From: Jiella avicenniae
GTDB taxonomy: Bacteria; Pseudomonadota; Alphaproteobacteria; Rhizobiales; Rhizobiaceae
Length of the DNA stretch: 64,000 nucleotides
Assembly: GCF_021390325.1 (NCBI RefSeq)
Contig: NZ_JAJUWU010000004.1
Location: 356,564 to 420,563, forward strand
Reading direction: 5' to 3'
In this document: piece after piece, positions 37,048 through 48,101 of the stretch
Numbering within the stretch: the first letter of the stretch is position 1
How the letters are laid out: every line of letters begins with the position of its first letter
Made by a program: the position numbers and the translations under genes
Notes under the pieces: model-generated
The model's input: only the letters and a program-made list of their open reading frames with translations
What the model was told of the DNA's origin: nothing
Database searches by the model: none

Positions 37048-38415
37048 TCAGATCCGCCCGGCGAGCGTCGCCGTCGCCGCCTTGAAGCGCGCGAAGATCG
37101 CCGCGCCGTCGACATGGCGACCGTCCTCGACGCGCTTTTGGCCCAAAGCCCAGACCTTGTCGATGGGGGATGCGGAGGCGCCGAAGACGAAGCTGTCGAG
37201 AATGCGGTCGCCGCTGCGGCCGACCAGCGCCGGATGATCGGCTTTCAGCGACACGAGATCGGCCAGTGCCCCCGGCTTCAGCCCGGCAGTCCCGATGCCC
37301 GTCGCGCGGGCGCCGCCGGAGAGCGCAGCCTCGAAGATCGTCCGGCCGTTGGAGGCGCCGTGCGGCGCCAGAACGTTGCGGGCGCGGCGGTTCAGTCGCT
37401 GGGCATATTCCAGCTGGCGCAATTCGTCGGAGACGCCGATCAGGACGTTCGAATCGGTGCCGACGCCGAGTGTGCCGCCGGCCGCGACGAATTCGGCCGC
37501 GTTGAAGAAGCCGTCGCCGAGATTGGCTTCGGTCACCGGGCAGAGGCCGGCAACCGCACCGGTCGCGGCCAGAGCACGGGTCTCGGCGTCGGTCATGTGG
37601 GTGGCGTGGATCAGGCACCAGCGCCGATCGACCGCGGCATGATCGAGCAGCCATTCGACCGGCCGCCGGCCGCTCCAGGCCAGGCAGTCTTCGACCTCCT
37701 TCACCTGCTCGGAAACATGCATGTGGAAAGGCGCGTCGGGCCGCAGCGACGCGGCGAAGGCGAGCTCGTCGGGAGTGGCCGCCCTGAGGCTGTGGGCGGC
37801 GACGGCGAGGCGGGCTTCCGGCAGGCCGGCAAGGACGGTCTCGCTCGCTTCGACCAGGCGGGCGAAGCCGTCCCGGTCGTTGACGAAGCGGCGCTGGCCG
37901 GCGGTCGGTGCGGCGCCGCCGAAGTCCGAATGGGCATAGAGCACCGGGATCAGCGTCATGCCGATGCCGCTCTCGCCGGCTGCCGCCGCGACGGCGCCGG
38001 CGAGCCGCGCGACGTCGTCATAGGGCGTTCCGTCCGGCTGGTGATGGAGATAGTGGAATTCGCCGACGCGGGTGAAGCCGCCCTCCAGCATCTCGGCATA
38101 GAGCTGGGCGGCGATCGCCCCGATCTCTTCGGGGGAGAGGGCGAGGGCGACGCGGTACATGATGTCCCGCCATGTCCAGAAGGTGTCGAGGCCGGGTCCG
38201 CGGATCTCGGCGAGACCGGCCATCGCCCGCTGAAAGGCATGGCTGTGGAGATTGGCCATGCCGGGAACGAGGACCGCCACCCGCTCGTCGCCCGCCGCCT
38301 GCCTCACGCCGGTCTCGACCTCGGCGATCCGCGCGCCGGCAACGGTGATCCGGCAGTTCGTCGCAAAGCCGTCCGGCAGCAGCGCGTTGTCCGCAAAGAT
38401 GGTGGTCCCGGTCAT
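37048..38415 (-). CDS. hutF: Formimidoylglutamate deiminase
   Basis: A 455-residue amidohydrolase turning N-formimino-L-glutamate into N-formyl-L-glutamate plus ammonia. Metal-site motifs are present: [35 protein letters not shown] and [11 protein letters not shown]. With HutG this gives the five-step pathway. It is divergent from hutI, with a HutC site in the shared 93-base promoter region, and ends about 100 bases before the second HutC site. Confidence 0.94.
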   Translation of the reverse strand: MTGTTIFADNALLPDGFATNCRITVAGARIAEVETGVRQAAGDERVAVLVPGMANLHSHAFQRAMAGLAEIRGPGLDTFWTWRDIMYRVALALSPEEIGAIAAQLYAEMLEGGFTRVGEFHYLHHQPDGTPYDDVARLAGAVAAAAGESGIGMTLIPVLYAHSDFGGAAPTAGQRRFVNDRDGFARLVEASETVLAGLPEARLAVAAHSLRAATPDELAFAASLRPDAPFHMHVSEQVKEVEDCLAWSGRRPVEWLLDHAAVDRRWCLIHATHMTDAETRALAATGAVAGLCPVTEANLGDGFFNAAEFVAAGGTLGVGTDSNVLIGVSDELRQLEYAQRLNRRARNVLAPHGASNGRTIFEAALSGGARATGIGTAGLKPGALADLVSLKADHPALVGRSGDRILDSFVFGASASPIDKVWALGQKRVEDGRHVDGAAIFARFKAATATLAGRI

Positions 38416-38463
38416 CGCATGTCCTTTGCCGCATTGCGGCGGCCGCTTGCGCAGGCCCGCATT

Positions 38464-38475
38464 ATGTCTATACAT
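38464..38475. promoter_or_regulatory. HutC-type operator between hutF and hutI
   Basis: ATGTCTATACAT differs at one base from the palindrome ATGTCTAGACAT and matches the site upstream of the ABC operon. It lies in the divergent promoter region, 34 bases upstream of hutI and 49 bases upstream of hutF, so a single bound repressor could shut both arms. Confidence 0.65.
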
Positions 38476-38508
38476 TAAACGCCGACGAGCGCAGCCTGCA
38501 AGGAGGCG

Positions 38509-39738
38509 ATGGTGGTCGACCGGAAGAGTGGTGCATCCCCGACCGTGTGGCGCAATCTGCGTCTCGCGACCATGGCCGAATCGGGCGAAGGCATCGGCCG
38601 CATCGAGAACGGGGCCCTGGCGGTCCGCGACGGGCGCTTCGCCTTCGCCGGGCCAGAGGCCGAGCTTCCGGCCGAGTTCGACGGTTGCGAGAGCTTCGAC
38701 GGCGCGGGGCGCTGGGCGACGCCCGGCCTCGTCGACTGCCACACCCATCTCGTCTATGCGGGAAACCGCGCCAGGGAATTCGAGATGCGGCTCGCCGGCG
38801 CGAGCTACGAGGAGGTCGCGCGGGCCGGCGGCGGCATCGTCTCCTCGGTGCGGGGTGTGCGCGAGGCGAGCGAGGACGATCTCGTCGCCGAGAGCCTGCC
38901 CCGCCTCGATGCGCTGATCGCCGAGGGCGTCACGACCATCGAGGTGAAGTCCGGCTACGGGCTCGACACCGACAGCGAGATGAAGAGCCTGCGGGCCGCC
39001 GGCCGGCTCGCCGAGGCTCGCGACGTCCGCGTTCGCCGCACGTTTCTCGGCGCCCATGCACTGCCGCCCGAGGCAAAGGGCGACAAGACCGCCTACATCG
39101 CCAGGGTCTGCGAGGAGATGCTGCCCGCCGTCGCGGCCGCGGGCCTTGCCGACGCGGTCGACGGCTTTTGCGAGGGCATCGCCTTTTCGCCGGACGAAAT
39201 CGCCAAGGTCTTCGACGCGGCGAGGACACACGACCTGCCGGTGAAGCTCCATGCCGAACAGCTCTCCGACCTCGGCGGCGCGGCGCTCGCCGCAAGCTAC
39301 GGCGCTTTGTCCGCCGATCACCTCGAATATCTGTCGGAAACGGGCGCAAAGGCGATGGCGGCGGCGGGAACGGTCGCGGTGCTCCTGCCCGGCGCCTTCT
39401 ATTTCATCCGCGAGACCAAGCTGCCGCCGGTCGATCTCCTGCGCCGCCACGGCGTGCCGATCGCGCTCGCCACCGACTGCAATCCCGGCACCTCGCCTCT
39501 GACCTCGCTGCTGCTGACCATGAACATGGCGGCGACCTTCTTCCGCATGACCGTCGACGAGTGCCTGATCGCGGTGACGCGGAACGGCGCCAAGGCACTC
39601 GGTCTCGGCGAGGAGATCGGCACGCTCGAAGCCGGCAAGAGCGCCGACTTCTGCCTCTGGGACGTCGAGGATCCGGCCGAACTCGTCTACCGGATCGGCT
39701 TCAATCCCCTTCACAAGCGCATCCGGGGTGGCCGATGA
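38509..39738 (+). CDS. hutI: Imidazolonepropionase
   Basis: A 409-residue amidohydrolase opening the imidazolone ring to give formimino-glutamate, the third step of histidine breakdown. Metal ligands are visible in [14 protein letters not shown] (HxH), [10 protein letters not shown] (about residue 245, His) and [10 protein letters not shown] (Asp). AAGGAGG sits only 2 bases before the ATG, so the following GTG (38512) may be the real start, removing one residue. It overlaps hutH by four bases. Confidence 0.95.
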   Translation: MVVDRKSGASPTVWRNLRLATMAESGEGIGRIENGALAVRDGRFAFAGPEAELPAEFDGCESFDGAGRWATPGLVDCHTHLVYAGNRAREFEMRLAGASYEEVARAGGGIVSSVRGVREASEDDLVAESLPRLDALIAEGVTTIEVKSGYGLDTDSEMKSLRAAGRLAEARDVRVRRTFLGAHALPPEAKGDKTAYIARVCEEMLPAVAAAGLADAVDGFCEGIAFSPDEIAKVFDAARTHDLPVKLHAEQLSDLGGAALAASYGALSADHLEYLSETGAKAMAAAGTVAVLLPGAFYFIRETKLPPVDLLRRHGVPIALATDCNPGTSPLTSLLLTMNMAATFFRMTVDECLIAVTRNGAKALGLGEEIGTLEAGKSADFCLWDVEDPAELVYRIGFNPLHKRIRGGR

Positions 39739-41279
39739 GCGAAACGCTGGTCCTGGAGCCGGGCGGGGTCGGCCTCGACGCTTGGCGGGCGATTTATCGC
39801 GGCGCGGGCGCGAGGCTCGCCGACGCAGCCTGGGCCGACGTCGAGGCAAGCGCGGCGGCCGTCGCCCGCATCCTGGCGAAGGGCGAGCCCGTCTACGGGA
39901 TCAACACCGGCTTCGGCAAGCTCGCCTCGGTCAGGATCGGCGACGAGGATCTGGAAGCGCTGCAGCGCAACATCGTGCTCAGCCATGCGGCCGGCGTCGG
40001 CGAGCCGATGCCGGTTGCGATCGCCCGGCTGATGATGGCGCTGAAGCTCGTCAGCCTCGGGCGCGGCGCCTCCGGTGTCAGCGTGGCGACCCTGCGCCTC
40101 CTCGAAGCGCTGATCGAGAAGGGGCTCACGCCTGTGATCCCGGCCAAGGGGTCGGTCGGCGCCTCGGGTGATCTCGCGCCGCTTTCCCACATGACGGCCG
40201 CCATGATCGGCGTCGGCGAATTCTTCGTCGGCGGCGAACGGGTGGCGGCAAGCGACGCGCTCGCCGCGGCGGGGCTCGAGCCGGTCACCCTCAAGGCGAA
40301 GGAGGGGCTGGCCCTCCTCAACGGCACGCAGTTTTCCACCGCCAACGCGCTCGCCGGGCTGTTCGAGGCCGAGCGGCTCTATCAGGCGGCGCTCGTCGCC
40401 GGGGCGCTCTCGACCGACGCCGCCAAAGGCTCCGACACGCCCTTCGACCCGCGCATCCACGCGCTGCGCGGCCATGCCGGCCAGGCCGAGACGGCCGCGG
40501 CGCTTCTTTCCCTCATGGCGGGCTCGGAGATCCGCGCCTCGCACCGCATCGAAGATCCCCGCGTCCAGGACCCCTATTGCGTGCGCTGCCAGCCGCAGGT
40601 GATGGGCGCGGCGCTCGACATCCTGCGACAGGCGGGGCGCACCCTCCTGATCGAGGCGAACGGCGTTTCCGACAATCCGCTGATCTTCGCGGGCGAAGAC
40701 GAGGCGCTGTCCGGCGGCAACTTCCACGCCGAGCCGGTCGCCTTCGCCGCGGACATGATCGCCATGGCGATCTGCGAGATCGGCTCGATCTCCGAGCGCC
40801 GTGTCGCCATGCTGGTCGATCCGGCGCTGTCGGGCCTGCCGGCCTTCCTGACGCCGAAGCCGGGGCTGAACTCCGGCTTCATGATCGCCCAGGTGACGGC
40901 GGCGGCGCTGGTCTCGGAAAACAAGCAGAAGGCCTTCCCGGCGAGCGTCGATTCGATCCCGACCTCGGCCAATCAGGAAGATCACGTCTCGATGGCAGCC
41001 CATGGCGCAAGGCGGCTGAAGGAGATGGCGGAAAACGCCATGGCGGTCGTCGCGATCGAGCTTTTGGCCGCCGCGCAGGGTTGCGATCTCATCGCCGGGC
41101 CACCGTCGAGCGCGCCGCTCGAAGCCGTTCGCAGGCTGCTCCGCGACACGGTTCCGATGCTGCGCGAGGACCGGCATTTTTCGCCCGACATCGAGGCGGC
41201 GATGGCGCTCGTCGCCGCCGGTTCTCTGGCCGACGCCGTGGCACCGCTGGCGCTGCCGACGGTCGGGGAGGGGGCATGA
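39735..41279 (+). CDS. hutH: Histidine ammonia-lyase
   Basis: A 514-residue enzyme that eliminates ammonia from histidine to form urocanate. The Ala-Ser-Gly that cyclises into the MIO cofactor is in [14 protein letters not shown] (about residues 142-144). [19 protein letters not shown] and the late [10 protein letters not shown] are typical. The start overlaps the hutI stop (ATGA), and the stop overlaps hutG, so hutI-H-G are translationally coupled. Confidence 0.96.
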   Translation: MSETLVLEPGGVGLDAWRAIYRGAGARLADAAWADVEASAAAVARILAKGEPVYGINTGFGKLASVRIGDEDLEALQRNIVLSHAAGVGEPMPVAIARLMMALKLVSLGRGASGVSVATLRLLEALIEKGLTPVIPAKGSVGASGDLAPLSHMTAAMIGVGEFFVGGERVAASDALAAAGLEPVTLKAKEGLALLNGTQFSTANALAGLFEAERLYQAALVAGALSTDAAKGSDTPFDPRIHALRGHAGQAETAAALLSLMAGSEIRASHRIEDPRVQDPYCVRCQPQVMGAALDILRQAGRTLLIEANGVSDNPLIFAGEDEALSGGNFHAEPVAFAADMIAMAICEIGSISERRVAMLVDPALSGLPAFLTPKPGLNSGFMIAQVTAAALVSENKQKAFPASVDSIPTSANQEDHVSMAAHGARRLKEMAENAMAVVAIELLAAAQGCDLIAGPPSSAPLEAVRRLLRDTVPMLREDRHFSPDIEAAMALVAAGSLADAVAPLALPTVGEGA

Positions 41280-42094
41280 GCGACTGGCTGACCATCCGCC
41301 GGGGCAACGCGCCGCTGCTCGTCTCGCTTCCCCACACCGGCACCGAGATTCCGTCGCGGTTTCAGGACGGCCTCGTCTCGCTCTGGCTGGCCCGGCGCGA
41401 CGCCGACTGGTGGATCGAGAAGCTCTACGCCTTCACCGGAGACCTCGACGCGACCATCGTCCACACCGCCATTTCGCGCACGGTGATCGACGTCAATCGC
41501 GATCCCTCCGGCGTCTCGCTCTATCCGGGACAGGCGACGACCGAGCTTTGCCCGACGACCACCTTCGACGGCGAGCCGCTGTACGAGCCCGGCAAAGAGC
41601 CGGACGACGCCGAAATCGGGCGCCGCAAGGCGCTCTACCACGCGCCCTATCACGCAGCGCTGCAGGCCGAGATCGCGCGGCTGCGGGACATCCACCCGCA
41701 GATCGTCGTCTATGACTGCCACTCGATCCGCTCGGTCATCCCCCGGCTTTTCGACGGGGAGCTGCCGCAGTTCAACATCGGCACGAATTCCGGCGCCTCC
41801 TGCGCCCGGGCCCTGCAGGCGGAGATCGAGCGCATTGCCGCGGCGAGCGGGCTGTCATGGGTGTCGAACGGCCGCTTCAAGGGCGGGGCCATCACGCGCG
41901 TCCTCGGCGATCCCGATGCCGGCGTCCATGCCGTCCAGATGGAACTCGCCTGCCGCGGCTACATGGATGAGCCCGAGCAGCCGTCGCCGGGCAACTGGCC
42001 GACGCCCTACGACCCCGCGCGCGCCGCGCCGCTGCTTTTCATCCTCCAGACGATGATCGGCGCCTGCCTCGCCTTCGCCGATCCGGCGAGATAG
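41276..42094 (+). CDS. hutG: N-formylglutamate deformylase
   Basis: A 272-residue member of the N-formylglutamate amidohydrolase family, releasing formate and glutamate. Zn-binding and active-site segments include [23 protein letters not shown] and [13 protein letters not shown]. It overlaps hutH by four bases. Its presence with hutF shows that this organism uses the deiminase/deformylase route, not direct formiminoglutamase. Confidence 0.95.
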   Translation: MSDWLTIRRGNAPLLVSLPHTGTEIPSRFQDGLVSLWLARRDADWWIEKLYAFTGDLDATIVHTAISRTVIDVNRDPSGVSLYPGQATTELCPTTTFDGEPLYEPGKEPDDAEIGRRKALYHAPYHAALQAEIARLRDIHPQIVVYDCHSIRSVIPRLFDGELPQFNIGTNSGASCARALQAEIERIAAASGLSWVSNGRFKGGAITRVLGDPDAGVHAVQMELACRGYMDEPEQPSPGNWPTPYDPARAAPLLFILQTMIGACLAFADPAR

Positions 42095-42113
42095 CCGAAA
42101 GGATTGCCCGACC

Positions 42114-43781
42114 ATGACCCGCATCGACAATTCCCGGACGATCCGCGCGCCCCATGGAAGCGAATTGTCCGCCAAGAGCTGGCTGACGGAAGCGCCGATG
42201 CGCATGCTGATGAACAATCTCGATCCGGGCGTCGCCGAGAAGCCGGGCGAACTCGTCGTCTATGGCGGCATCGGCCGGGCGGCGCGGGACTGGGAGAGCT
42301 TCGACCGGATCGTCGCGACCTTGCAGCGGCTCGAGGACGACGAGACGCTGCTCGTCCAGTCCGGCAAGCCGGTCGGCGTGTTCCGCACCCACAGGGATGC
42401 GCCGCGCGTCCTGATCGCCAATTCCAACCTCGTGCCGCACTGGGCGACCTGGGACCATTTCCACGAGCTCGATAAAAAGGGCCTCGCCATGTACGGCCAG
42501 ATGACGGCCGGATCGTGGATCTATATCGGCAGCCAGGGCATCGTGCAGGGCACCTACGAGACCTTCGTCGAGATGGGTCGGCAGCATTATGGCGGCGATC
42601 TCGCCGGCAGATGGATCCTGACGGCCGGCCTCGGCGGCATGGGCGGGGCGCAGACGCTCGCCGCCACCATGGCCGGCGCCTCCTGCCTTGCCGTCGAATG
42701 TCGCCCCTCCTCGATCGAGTTCCGCCTGAAGACGCGCTATGTGGACGTCGAGGCCAAGGACCTCGACGATGCGCTTTCGATCATCGAGAAGGCCACCGCC
42801 GAGAAGAAGCCGGTCTCCGTCGCGCTGCTCGGCAACATGGCCGAGGTGCTGCCCGAACTCGTGAGGCGCGGCGTCCATCCCGACATCCTCACCGACCAGA
42901 CCTCGGCCCACGATCCGGTCAACGGCTATCTGCCGGCGGGCTGGTCGCTCGCCGAATGGGAGGAAAAGCGCGAGCGCGATCCGAAGGCGGTGGAAAAGGC
43001 CGCCAAAGCCTCGATGGCGACCCATGTGAAGGCGATGCTCGATCTCTACCGCGCTGGCGTGCCGACGGTCGACTACGGCAACAACATCCGCCAGGTGGCG
43101 CTGGAGGAGGGGGTGAAGGACGCCTTCGCCTTTCCGGGCTTCGTGCCGGCCTATATCCGCCCGCTCTTCTGCCGTGGCGTCGGGCCGTTCCGCTGGGTGG
43201 CGCTTTCCGGCGACCCGGAGGACATCTACAGGACCGACGCCAAGGTGAAGGAGCTGATGCCGGACGAGGCGCATCTCCACCGCTGGCTCGACATGGCCAA
43301 GGAGCGCATTTCCTTCCAGGGCCTGCCGTCGCGGATCTGCTGGGTCGGGCTCGGCGATCGCCATCGCCTCGGCCTCGCCTTCAACGAGATGGTGGCGAAG
43401 GGCGAACTCTCCGCCCCCGTCGTCATCGGCCGGGACCACCTCGATTCCGGCTCCGTCGCTTCGCCGAACCGCGAGACCGAGGCGATGAAGGACGGCTCCG
43501 ACGCCGTTTCCGACTGGCCGCTCCTCAACGCCCTTCTCAACACCGCCTCCGGTGCGACCTGGGTGTCGCTCCACCACGGCGGCGGCGTTGGCATGGGCTT
43601 TTCCCAGCATGCCGGCATGGTCGTCGTCTGCGACGGAACCGAGGAAGCGGCGGCGCGGGTCGGCCGTGTTCTGTGGAACGACCCGGCGACCGGCGTCATG
43701 CGCCACGCCGACGCAGGGTACGAGGACGCGCTGGAGTGCGCGCGGGAGAAGCGGCTCGATCTGCCGGGGATCCTCGGATAG
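42114..43781 (+). CDS. hutU: Urocanate hydratase
   Basis: A 555-residue urocanase adding water to urocanate with a tightly bound NAD as electrophile. The active-site Cys block is [29 protein letters not shown] binds [23 protein letters not shown] and the length are standard for the family. Last gene of hutI-H-G-U, 19 bases after hutG. It converges with the MFS gene at a 9-base gap, so no separate terminator is visible. Confidence 0.97.
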   Translation: MTRIDNSRTIRAPHGSELSAKSWLTEAPMRMLMNNLDPGVAEKPGELVVYGGIGRAARDWESFDRIVATLQRLEDDETLLVQSGKPVGVFRTHRDAPRVLIANSNLVPHWATWDHFHELDKKGLAMYGQMTAGSWIYIGSQGIVQGTYETFVEMGRQHYGGDLAGRWILTAGLGGMGGAQTLAATMAGASCLAVECRPSSIEFRLKTRYVDVEAKDLDDALSIIEKATAEKKPVSVALLGNMAEVLPELVRRGVHPDILTDQTSAHDPVNGYLPAGWSLAEWEEKRERDPKAVEKAAKASMATHVKAMLDLYRAGVPTVDYGNNIRQVALEEGVKDAFAFPGFVPAYIRPLFCRGVGPFRWVALSGDPEDIYRTDAKVKELMPDEAHLHRWLDMAKERISFQGLPSRICWVGLGDRHRLGLAFNEMVAKGELSAPVVIGRDHLDSGSVASPNRETEAMKDGSDAVSDWPLLNALLNTASGATWVSLHHGGGVGMGFSQHAGMVVVCDGTEEAAARVGRVLWNDPATGVMRHADAGYEDALECAREKRLDLPGILG

Positions 43782-43790
43782 CCGGAGCCC

Positions 43791-45296
43791 TCATATCCGC
43801 CGGATCGGCAGCGTCCAGACGAGGGCACTGGCGAGGCAGCCAAATCCGGCGATGCACAGGAAGGCGTTGCGGAAGGCGATTTCGAGACCGTCCCTGATCG
43901 CCGTCTGCTGGGCGCTCGCGAGGCCGTCCAGCGCCTGGGGCCCCTGCTGCAGAACGCGGGCGAAGGCTTCGCCCGCTTCGGGGCTGGCGTGGCTCATCGT
44001 CGCAAACAGCACCGTCCCGACCATCGCCGTGCCGACAGCGGCGCCGAGCGAGCGCGAGAATTGAACCGTCGCGGCGCCTGCCCCGAGCTGTGCGCGCCCG
44101 GCGGCGAGTTGAACGGTCAGCTGGACGACGCCCATCACCGTCCCCATGCAGATGGCGATCAGCCCGAAACTCCAGGCGGTGGCCGTGGCGTCGAGCTTCG
44201 GTGCGAATAGGATTGCGGCGAGCAGCCCGATCACGACGATGGCAAGGCCGAAGGATGGATAGATCGCGGTCAAGCCGGTGCGTCCGACGATCCGGCCGGT
44301 GGCAAGCGAACCGACGCCGATGCCGATGGTCATCGGCAGGAGCAGAAGGCCGGTCTCGGCCGCCGAGGCGCCATGCACCATGCGATAATAGAGGGGCAGG
44401 AAGGTGATCAGCGAGACCAGCATCGCCCCGTGGCACGCCGCCAGCCCGTCGCAGCGCCAGATCGCCGGATGCTTCATCAGCGGGATCGACAACAGCGGCG
44501 AGGGCGCCAGCCGCTCGCGCCGGACCAGGAGGATCACCGCGGTGATCGCGAGAAGGCCGAGCGCGACCGGCAGGAGAAAGGCCCCCGAGGCGAGTTGCTG
44601 CGCTTCCTCCAGCATGATCAGCGTCGAGGCGATGAAGGCGGCGAAGAAGACGAGGCCGGGCGTGTCGAAACGGAACGCCTCGCCGGTGCCGCGCCGGTCC
44701 GGCAGCCGCATGGTCATGAATACGGCGCCGATACCGATCGGTATGTTGACGAGGAAGACCGACTGCCACCCGAAATGCTCGGTCAGAAAGCCGCCGGCGA
44801 CCGGGCCGAAGGCACTGGAGGAGACGGCGACGGTGGCGAGATAACCCTGATACCGCGCCCGGTCGCGGGGCGGAATCGCTTCGCCGACGAGCGCCTGCGA
44901 CAGCGTCATCAGTCCGCCGCCGCCGGCCCCTTGCAGGATACGCGCCGCCGTCAGCGTGAAGATGCTGGTGGACAGGGCGCAGAGGAGAGAGGCCAGCATG
45001 AAGATCGCCAGCGCCACGAACATCAGCCGCCGGCGGCCATAGACGTCGCCCAGCCGGCCGTAGACCGGCGCGGCGATGGTCGTCGCGACCAGATAGGAGA
45101 CGACCACCCAGGACAGCCGATCGACCTCATCGATCGATACCGCGATGGCGGGAAGGGCCGTCGCCACGATCGTCTGATCGACCACGGCAAGGAACATCGG
45201 CAGGATGATCGAGGGGAAGACGGCGAGAAAGTCTCGGCGGGCGCCCCCCGGCGACGGATCTTCGTCGTCCGAAGGCTGCGCTGCTGGTTCTGGCAT
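43791..45296 (-). CDS. DHA2-family MFS drug/solute exporter
   Basis: A 501-residue transporter with 14 predicted helices. Motif A variants are present (VYGRLGDVYGRRRLM), as is the motif C region (SSAFGPVAGGFLTEHFGW), placing it in the drug:H+ antiporter-2 family that exports drugs and amphipathic compounds. The N-terminal 25 residues are acidic (SDDEDPSP). The start MPEPAAQP is used; no regulator is adjacent. Substrate unknown. Confidence 0.9.
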   Translation of the reverse strand: MPEPAAQPSDDEDPSPGGARRDFLAVFPSIILPMFLAVVDQTIVATALPAIAVSIDEVDRLSWVVVSYLVATTIAAPVYGRLGDVYGRRRLMFVALAIFMLASLLCALSTSIFTLTAARILQGAGGGGLMTLSQALVGEAIPPRDRARYQGYLATVAVSSSAFGPVAGGFLTEHFGWQSVFLVNIPIGIGAVFMTMRLPDRRGTGEAFRFDTPGLVFFAAFIASTLIMLEEAQQLASGAFLLPVALGLLAITAVILLVRRERLAPSPLLSIPLMKHPAIWRCDGLAACHGAMLVSLITFLPLYYRMVHGASAAETGLLLLPMTIGIGVGSLATGRIVGRTGLTAIYPSFGLAIVVIGLLAAILFAPKLDATATAWSFGLIAICMGTVMGVVQLTVQLAAGRAQLGAGAATVQFSRSLGAAVGTAMVGTVLFATMSHASPEAGEAFARVLQQGPQALDGLASAQQTAIRDGLEIAFRNAFLCIAGFGCLASALVWTLPIRRI

Positions 45297-45351
45297 GGCT
45301 GCGGGATCGTATCGTGAAGATGGCGAGGGTCTTGTAAGCAGATAGATCGCG

Positions 45352-45382
45352 GAGGCCGATGTTGAAGGTGTTCTTCGGCCTC
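45352..45382. other. Hairpin between MFS and Rieske genes
   Basis: An 8-base perfect stem GAGGCCGA / TCGGCCTC with a 15-base loop lies in the 211-base gap after the Rieske gene (transcribed leftwards). It may slow or end transcription, but lacks a T-run, so a terminator call is weak. Confidence 0.3.
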
Positions 45383-45507
45383 GGCGTTCAAAGGCTGCGG
45401 CACGGGATGCACCCGAAGGCACGTCGTGAAAGTCATCGCGCAGAGGTCGCTGCCGAGCGTCTGCCGCGGGGGCCCGCGTCGAAGGCCGGCCGCAATTCCG
45501 GCGTTTC

Positions 45508-46674
45508 TCAGGCGGCGGACCGGCCCGTCCCGATCCGGCGCTCGATATACTGCGCGAATTCGAAGTTCGGGCGCTCCAGATGCGACAGCGGCCCGGCCTC
45601 GCCCAGCCTGCTGAGGACGCCGCGGTAGACGCGCTCGGTGCAGCCGCGGTCTTCGGCATTGACGTGGTCGAGCATCGCCTTGACCTTGGCGAGCTGGGCG
45701 GGGGCTTCCGGGTCGGCCATGTAGGGCGCCGACATGCCGCCGCCGAACAGGATCCGCACCTTGCCGACGGCATCCGGGCCGGTTCCGCCGGGATGAAGGC
45801 TGAGATACCAGAAATAGCCGGGCGTGATCGAGATCATCAGCGAGGGATAGATCGCGAACAGCCAGGTGGTGCGGCGCTGGTCGCCGGTGAGCCGCGTGTC
45901 GTTCGGATGGGCCAGCGCCAGCGGCACGGCGTCGTTGCGCAGGATGGTGTGCCAGTTGAAGGCGTCGGTGCCTTCCGGGCAGATCATCTCGTCGATGTTC
46001 GTCGAACCGCCGATGGTCTCGCGATGGCAGACCGGCAGGTGGTAGCTCTCCATGAAGTTCTCGGCGAGTACCTTCCAGTTGGTGTCCCAGACGTGTTCCT
46101 CGCGGAAGGTCTCCGAATAGCCGGCGAGGTCGAGATGCGCGATCATCGCCTCGGCCTCGGCGAGGGTTTTCGACGGCGGCGGCGTGTCCGGATCGAGCGT
46201 CACCATGATGAAGCCGAGCCACTCCTCGCAGCGCACGGCCGGAAGCTTCACATCCGACTTGCAGAAGCTCTCGTTGCGGCCCATCGCCGGCGCCCCGCGC
46301 AGGGAGCCGTCGAGACTGTAGGTCCAGGCGTGATAGGGGCAGACGATGGCGCGGACGTTGCCGCGGCCTTCGAGCAGCGTCGACATGCGGTGGCGGCAGA
46401 CGTTCGACATCGCCCTCAGCGTCCCCTCGCGGTCGCGCAGCACGATGATCGGCTCGCCGGCGATCTCCATGGTCAGATAGTCGCCGGGTTTCTTCAGGGC
46501 GTCGGTCCGGCCGGCGCAGATCCACTCCTTCGAAAAGATGTGCTCGAGTTCGAGGGCGAGGAAGTCCGGCGAGGTATAGACCGAGCGGGGCATCGCCTGC
46601 GCCCGTTCGAAGGGCACGGAGACGTTGGCCTTGAGTTCGTCGGCTGGCGACGCGACGGGGGAGTGGACGTTCAT
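45508..46674 (-). CDS. Rieske non-heme iron oxygenase, alpha subunit
   Basis: A 388-residue ring-hydroxylating-type oxygenase. The Rieske cluster is Cys93-x-His95 ... Cys112-x2-His115 (CRHRMST, CPYHAW). The catalytic iron ligands are His212 and His217 in ENFMESYHLPVCH, with a late acidic ligand expected. FNWHTILRNDAVPLALAH and the general outline recall glycine-betaine or quaternary-amine monooxygenases more than aromatic dioxygenases, but the substrate is not certain. No reductase or ferredoxin gene is adjacent, so electrons must come from elsewhere. Confidence 0.88.
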   Translation of the reverse strand: MNVHSPVASPADELKANVSVPFERAQAMPRSVYTSPDFLALELEHIFSKEWICAGRTDALKKPGDYLTMEIAGEPIIVLRDREGTLRAMSNVCRHRMSTLLEGRGNVRAIVCPYHAWTYSLDGSLRGAPAMGRNESFCKSDVKLPAVRCEEWLGFIMVTLDPDTPPPSKTLAEAEAMIAHLDLAGYSETFREEHVWDTNWKVLAENFMESYHLPVCHRETIGGSTNIDEMICPEGTDAFNWHTILRNDAVPLALAHPNDTRLTGDQRRTTWLFAIYPSLMISITPGYFWYLSLHPGGTGPDAVGKVRILFGGGMSAPYMADPEAPAQLAKVKAMLDHVNAEDRGCTERVYRGVLSRLGEAGPLSHLERPNFEFAQYIERRIGTGRSAA

Positions 46675-46826
46675 GGCATGACCCGAGCGCTCGAAGGCTG
46701 GAAGACGGCAGGATGCCCGTTGCCGTCAGATCATGCAACGATCCCCTGCGCGCATTTTCTGATCAGATCGCCTTTCGCAGCGTGGCCCGAGCGTTCGGGT
46801 GAAGAACGGCTTCACCGCCCCCCGCG

Positions 46827-48101
46827 TCATTCGCCGACCGGTCGCACGTTCCGGCTTTCGTACCAGAGCGAGACCGCCTCGATCTGCTCGGGCGTCATGT
46901 TGATGGCGATCGGCGCCATCAGATGGGCGAAGCGGGTGCCGCCTCGATGGTCTTCCTTCCAGAGTTCCAGATGGGTTTCGAGATACCAGGCCGGCTGGCC
47001 GTCGAGCCGCGGGAAGTGGGGATTGCGGGCGATGCCGCCCGGGCCGTGGCAGCTGTCGCAGGCGGCGATCTTGCGCTCCGGCAGGCCGGTCTCGGCGATG
47101 CGGCGGCCGAGGGCCAGTGTCTCGTCGCGGTCGACGGGAACGCCGGTGGCGGCCGCCGGGTCGATGTCGAACACTTCGGTCAGCGGCCGTGTGTCGCTCG
47201 GCCGTGCCGGCTCCGGCGCGGAGTCCGCCTCGGCCGCGTCCGAGACCGCCGCGTCCTCCGGCGCCCGCGCCGGTTGGCCGGCATAATGGGCGGCGAGCCG
47301 TTCCAGCACCGCGTCGTCGTAGCGGCCGGCGGCGGACTGCATGTAGCCGCTCTGGCGCGTTCCCATCTGATAGGCCTTCAGCGTCGCGGCGAGATAGGCC
47401 TGCGGCTGGCCGGCGATGATCGGAAAGGCGCCCTTCGGCCCCCGGCCCATACCGTCGGTGCCGTGGCAGCGGGCGCAATCGGCGACGGCCTCGCGGGGAA
47501 TCCCGTCGAGGCCGCCGAGCGCCTCGCCGCCCGCCTCCATGTCGATCTCGTCCGGAGCACCACCGGCATCGATGCCGAGAGCGAGATCCCTATAGCGCTC
47601 CGGCGTCATGTCGGGCAGCGCCCTGAGGAAGGCGACCATCGACCACACCTCGTCGGGGCGCTCCTGGGTCGGCCAGGCCGGCATGCCGGAATATTTGATG
47701 CCGTGCTGGACGATCCAGAAGAGTTCGCGGTCCGTCCATTCGGCGATCCGACCGCCGACATGAAGCTGCGGCGGCATCGGCGTCATGTGCTCTACGACCT
47801 CCGACTGACGAACCCCGGGTGCCGCGTGGCAGGGGGCGCAGCCGGTGGCGAAATGGCCGGAGCCGCGCTGGATCAGAGCGGCATCGGAGAGGTCGACGTC
47901 GTCGGGTTCTTCCACCAGCCAGGATCGGCGCGAGACGGTCTGCTGCATCGTCCAGTGCAGGAACCAGCCGACCGGCGCGAAGTGTCCCGAGGAGGCGCCG
48001 ATCGAGACGAGACCGGAGGCGGCGAGCGCAAAGGGCGCCAGGGCGACGAGGACGATCGCGGCGACGACGCGGCGGCGGGTGAGGTTGACCGAGAGCTTCA
48101 C
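46827..48101 (-). CDS. Triheme cytochrome c of the terminal oxidase operon
   Basis: A 424-residue protein with one N-terminal membrane anchor (residues 12-32) and three CxxCH heme sites: CAPCH (88-92), CARCH (about 209) and CDSCH (about 347), each in a class I cytochrome c fold with a distal Met. It most likely delivers electrons to the oxidase encoded upstream. The GTG start has GGAGG 7 bases before it and overlaps the CtaG stop (GTGA). An acidic Ala/Pro linker separates domains 2 and 3. Confidence 0.88.
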   Translation of the reverse strand: MKLSVNLTRRRVVAAIVLVALAPFALAASGLVSIGASSGHFAPVGWFLHWTMQQTVSRRSWLVEEPDDVDLSDAALIQRGSGHFATGCAPCHAAPGVRQSEVVEHMTPMPPQLHVGGRIAEWTDRELFWIVQHGIKYSGMPAWPTQERPDEVWSMVAFLRALPDMTPERYRDLALGIDAGGAPDEIDMEAGGEALGGLDGIPREAVADCARCHGTDGMGRGPKGAFPIIAGQPQAYLAATLKAYQMGTRQSGYMQSAAGRYDDAVLERLAAHYAGQPARAPEDAAVSDAAEADSAPEPARPSDTRPLTEVFDIDPAAATGVPVDRDETLALGRRIAETGLPERKIAACDSCHGPGGIARNPHFPRLDGQPAWYLETHLELWKEDHRGGTRFAHLMAPIAINMTPEQIEAVSLWYESRNVRPVGE

